Assembly (NCBI GenBank): GCA_026985515.1
Contig: JALSQH010000041.1
Coordinates: 1-17,831, forward strand
Length of the DNA: 17,831 nt
DNA from: a bacterium
Lineage (GTDB): Bacteria; JALSQH01
Direction of reading: 5' to 3'
Both the position numbers and the translations under genes were made by a program. A model generated the notes under the pieces. It was not told the DNA's origin and did not search any database. It was given only the letters and a program-made list of their open reading frames with translations. Of this stretch, positions 15,296 to 17,831 are shown piece after piece (the stretch's first letter is position 1; every line of letters begins with the position of its first letter).

Positions 15296-17831
15296 TTAAA
15301 CTCTCTCCCTCCTCCTCACTCCAATCCATATAGATAGGAGAAAAAGCATCACCACAAAGTCACCCCAGTTGTTGCCACTCTCACCTACACGGCATCCACA
15401 ACCGGAGGATTTTTTACTGGAGGAAGATCCACTTTTTATATTCCCATTACTTCCTTCTGAAGATCCACTATTGTTCTGGCCGGAACCCTCATTTGATCCT
15501 GATGACGGAAATACTTCAATCATTTTTCTCCCAAGAGCTCTTCCACCTCTACCATCACTCACAACAACCATGGCGGTAAATGTACCCGGGTTTGAATAAT
15601 TACAAATAAATGTTGTACTACTACTATCTGTTACATCATAATTCCCGTCTGAGTCACAATCATAACTGTACTTGAGTGGATCTCCATCTGGATCTGAGGC
15701 ATTTACAGATAAAGTTACTTTTAGTGGCGCCGTACCAGAGGAAGGATAGGCTGAAAACTCCTCAATGATGGGGAAAGAATCATTCATAAAGGAGACAGGG
15801 AAATAGATAATATATCCATCTTCACAACTGGTAAATGAAGAATTCACAGATTCTATATTGAAATCACTGGACTTCGTCCATCCACCTACAAAAACCCCAT
15901 CAGATTCGACAATGAGTGAATTTGCATCGTCATAATTACTACCTCCAAGATAGGTAAAGAAAGTCACATCTGTCAGAGACGGAGAAAATTGAACCATAAA
16001 ACCATCCCTCCTGCCTCCAAATGTTTTCTGGAAGGTATATATTCCTCCAGGTAAATCATCGGAGCATGTCCACCCAGTTATATATATTCCCTTTTCATTC
16101 TCCCCGATTCTGTTTGCAACATCATCACATTGACCTCCAAAATATGTAGCACTGCTCACAGACTGAAAATACTTATCCATTGCAACAACAAAAACATCTA
16201 TATTTCTTGCATGAGATTTTTGATATGCATTTGTAGAAACTGGAAAATCATCTGATCGGGTCGTACCTGCAATATACACAACACCATTGTTAACAACAAT
16301 TGATCTACAAATATCCTCCTCTGAACCACCAAGATATGAAAAATGTTTGAGTGAAGTCAGATCTTCGTCAAAAACTGCAAGAATACAATCTTTATCTCCA
16401 TTATTACTATCCTGAAAAGTTGAGGCAGTTACAGGCAAAGAGCTGGATAGTGTCCAGCCGACAAGATAAACATTTTCCCCGTAGATGTAAATATCCTCAC
16501 CAGAATCATTTTCACCTCTTCCAAAATAGGTTGAATCTTTCACATCAAGAAATCTATCCAGCCTTACAATAAAAACATCACCTCCGATATTGTAAGCATC
16601 TCCTCCTCCATATGAATCCTGGTAAGCTGAAGAATTGACAGGGAAATCAGAAGATTTTGTCCACCCCGTAATAAAAATATCAGAGCCATCTGAAACAATG
16701 GAATGAAGCACATCTTTATCACTACCACCAAGATATGTGGAAGCTAACAACCCGTCAAGATTCTGAGAAAATTTCACCAGAAATATATCCTGTTCCCCTT
16801 TATTATCTGACTGATAGGCATCAGCAGTCACAGGGAAATCGTATGATGTGGTCCAGCCACCGGCAAAAACTGAACCATCCTCACCTATCTCAACAGAGAC
16901 CACTCCATCGCTTCCACTTCCCCCTATGTAGGTAAGACTATAAATAGTTGAAAGATCATCACTTATCCTTGCTACAAATCCATCTGAACCCCTCGTAAAA
17001 TCCCTCCAATGTGAACCAGAGAGCGGTAAATCTGGCGAATCTGTTTTCCCTGCCACATAAATATCATTGTTTTTCCCTTCAGCCATGCTCCTGATCTCAG
17101 TATATGAACCACCGCCGACAAAAGTGGAGTATTCAAGAGTTGACAAATCACCTGTTAATTCTGAAATAAAAATGTCAGTGTTGCCCCCTTTTAATTGTTG
17201 AAAAGCGTTATTACTTACAGGAAAGTCGCCTGAACCTGTCCATCCTGTTACATTAATTTTTCCACCACTACAGTAAAGGGATTCAACAGATTCATCGCCG
17301 CTTCCACCAAGAAAAGTGTCAGAATTTAGAGAAGTAAGATCATTACTCAATGAAGCGATATAACCATCCCAACTATACCCGTGTTTGGTCATATCATAAC
17401 CATCCTTAACAGGAAGGTCAGAAGAAGTTGTTTTCCCGGCCACATATACCTTCCCGTTTTCATCCACACATATATCATATACAAATTCCTCACGCCCTCC
17501 TCCAAAAAGAGTGGCAGATTTAAATTTGAGTTTCTCAGAAAATTTAGCAATAAAAGTATCCACTCCCCCTTTCCAATCCTCCTGAAAAGCCCCTGATGAT
17601 GTGGGAAACTTCCAGAAAGCGTTACCTGTGATAAAGATATTTTTATTAGAATCATAAGTTACCCCTACAGCATAATCATAACCACCTCCACCAATGTAAG
17701 TTGAAGAAAGTAAGTGATCCAGGGAATTGTCAAATCTTGCTATGAATGCGTCACCATTACCGTTCAGTGTTTTCTGATAAGCATCATCTGTTACGGGGAA
17801 ATCGTAAGATTTAGTCAATCCCACTACAACA
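15296..17831 (-). CDS. secreted SBBP beta-propeller repeat protein with PKD domain and Cys-Gly-Cys sorting-like tail (N-terminus off window)
   Basis: The frame is open to the right edge, where it reads VVVGLTKSYDFPV, mid-repeat; the ATG is outside. In view are about 845 codons. First come about eleven repeats of 60-70 residues with the pattern G-T-S-D-F/L-P-V ... AYQ ... G-D-F/I-x-A/K-F ... STYxGGS, the SBBP beta-propeller type. Next is a PKD domain (about 15506-15769; SAYPSSGTAPLKVTLSVNAS, then SDPDGD and GTFTAMVVVSDG). Then comes a Ser/Gly/Asn-rich linker, and finally SSGCGCRVG, a hydrophobic helix (FVVMLFLLSIWIGV) and RRRERV. The three-part tail resembles MYXO-CTERM-like and other Cys-based sorting signals, so the protein is probably exported and surface-anchored. 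Adhesion or glycan interaction is a guess from SBBP/PKD architecture. Confidence 0.9.
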   Translation of the reverse strand, partial: VVVGLTKSYDFPVTDDAYQKTLNGNGDAFIARFDNSLDHLLSSTYIGGGGYDYAVGVTYDSNKNIFITGNAFWKFPTSSGAFQEDWKGGVDTFIAKFSEKLKFKSATLFGGGREEFVYDICVDENGKVYVAGKTTSSDLPVKDGYDMTKHGYSWDGYIASLSNDLTSLNSDTFLGGSGDESVESLYCSGGKINVTGWTGSGDFPVSNNAFQQLKGGNTDIFISELTGDLSTLEYSTFVGGGSYTEIRSMAEGKNNDIYVAGKTDSPDLPLSGSHWRDFTRGSDGFVARISDDLSTIYSLTYIGGSGSDGVVSVEIGEDGSVFAGGWTTSYDFPVTADAYQSDNKGEQDIFLVKFSQNLDGLLASTYLGGSDKDVLHSIVSDGSDIFITGWTKSSDFPVNSSAYQDSYGGGDAYNIGGDVFIVRLDRFLDVKDSTYFGRGENDSGEDIYIYGENVYLVGWTLSSSLPVTASTFQDSNNGDKDCILAVFDEDLTSLKHFSYLGGSEEDICRSIVVNNGVVYIAGTTRSDDFPVSTNAYQKSHARNIDVFVVAMDKYFQSVSSATYFGGQCDDVANRIGENEKGIYITGWTCSDDLPGGIYTFQKTFGGRRDGFMVQFSPSLTDVTFFTYLGGSNYDDANSLIVESDGVFVGGWTKSSDFNIESVNSSFTSCEDGYIIYFPVSFMNDSFPIIEEFSAYPSSGTAPLKVTLSVNASDPDGDPLKYSYDCDSDGNYDVTDSSSTTFICNYSNPGTFTAMVVVSDGRGGRALGRKMIEVFPSSGSNEGSGQNNSGSSEGSNGNIKSGSSSSKKSSGCGCRVGESGNNWGDFVVMLFLLSIWIGVRRRERV
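15800..17831 (-). repeat. tandem SBBP-encoding repeats (about 11 units of roughly 185-200 bp)
   Basis: The coding region is built from diverged tandem units. Each encodes a GxTxSxDFPV turn, an AYQ helix start, a D-x-F-I strand and a STYxGGS end. At DNA level, short near-identical blocks recur, for instance variants of ACCACCAAGATATG around 15945, 16328 and 16725. Units are diverged enough that recent expansion is not evident. One unit (near 16560-16620) carries a short insertion with GGGDAYNIGGD. Confidence 0.8.

Noticed and set aside
15800-17831. CRISPR-like or satellite repeat
   Set aside because: The periodicity of about 190 bp is explained by diverged SBBP protein repeats; there are no short identical repeats with unique spacers.

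Overview
This window is from a bacterium of moderate to low GC content. The bacterial signs are Shine-Dalgarno sites, sigma70-type promoters (one with both hexamers fully consensus), a lipoprotein signal, a Wzx-type flippase and a monomeric isocitrate dehydrogenase. Arginine is mostly AGA/AGG, and charged and ATA codons are common, which would fit a thermophile. That is only an impression, and I cannot name the phylum. Nearly everything is read from the minus strand; the exceptions are a broken ATPase gene and a serpin gene.

Region 1 (1-4713, minus strand) is the start of a surface-polysaccharide locus. In transcription order it holds a DUF2061-APS kinase fusion, a family 2 glycosyltransferase, a Wzx-like flippase broken by a one-base frameshift, two tandem FdtA/QdtA-like cupin sugar ketoisomerases, and a DegT/FdtB-like PLP aminotransferase that runs off the left edge. 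The cupins plus aminotransferase suggest a dTDP-3-amino-3,6-dideoxyhexose (Fuc3N or Qui3N type). The gene for the N-acyltransferase that usually completes that pathway is not in view.

Region 2 (4782-5825, plus strand) is a decayed AAA ATPase/DUF4143 gene. It lacks its P-loop end and has an internal stop. It may mark an edge of the polysaccharide island.

Region 3 (5846-8182, minus strand) is a self-contained unit: a consensus promoter, a monomeric NADP-type isocitrate dehydrogenase gene and a strong intrinsic terminator.

Region 4 (8272-12188, minus strand) has a tight three-gene operon with spacings of 7 and 10 nt. It encodes an Rsm22/METTL17-like methyltransferase with exactly four cysteines, a FixC-FixX fusion (flavoprotein plus ferredoxin) and a ferritin-like/VIT1 membrane protein. 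All three may bind iron, so an iron or Fe-S theme is plausible. A small unknown charged protein lies upstream.

Region 5 (12283-15227) has a lipoprotein serpin gene (plus strand) that converges on a tRNA-Arg(CCG) gene. Next to the tRNA is an AAA-ATPase/PD-(D/E)XK nuclease-like gene that may be leaderless.

Region 6 (15296-17831, minus strand) is the C-terminal part of a large secreted beta-propeller (SBBP) repeat protein. It ends in a PKD domain, a Ser/Gly linker and a Cys-Gly-Cys, membrane-helix, Arg-cluster tail that resembles a surface-sorting signal.

The most unusual items are the kinase fusion with an altered substrate motif, the second cupin lacking one active-site histidine, the Fe-S-themed operon, the lipoprotein serpin, and the sorting tail. 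I saw no CRISPR array, insertion sequence or integrase.
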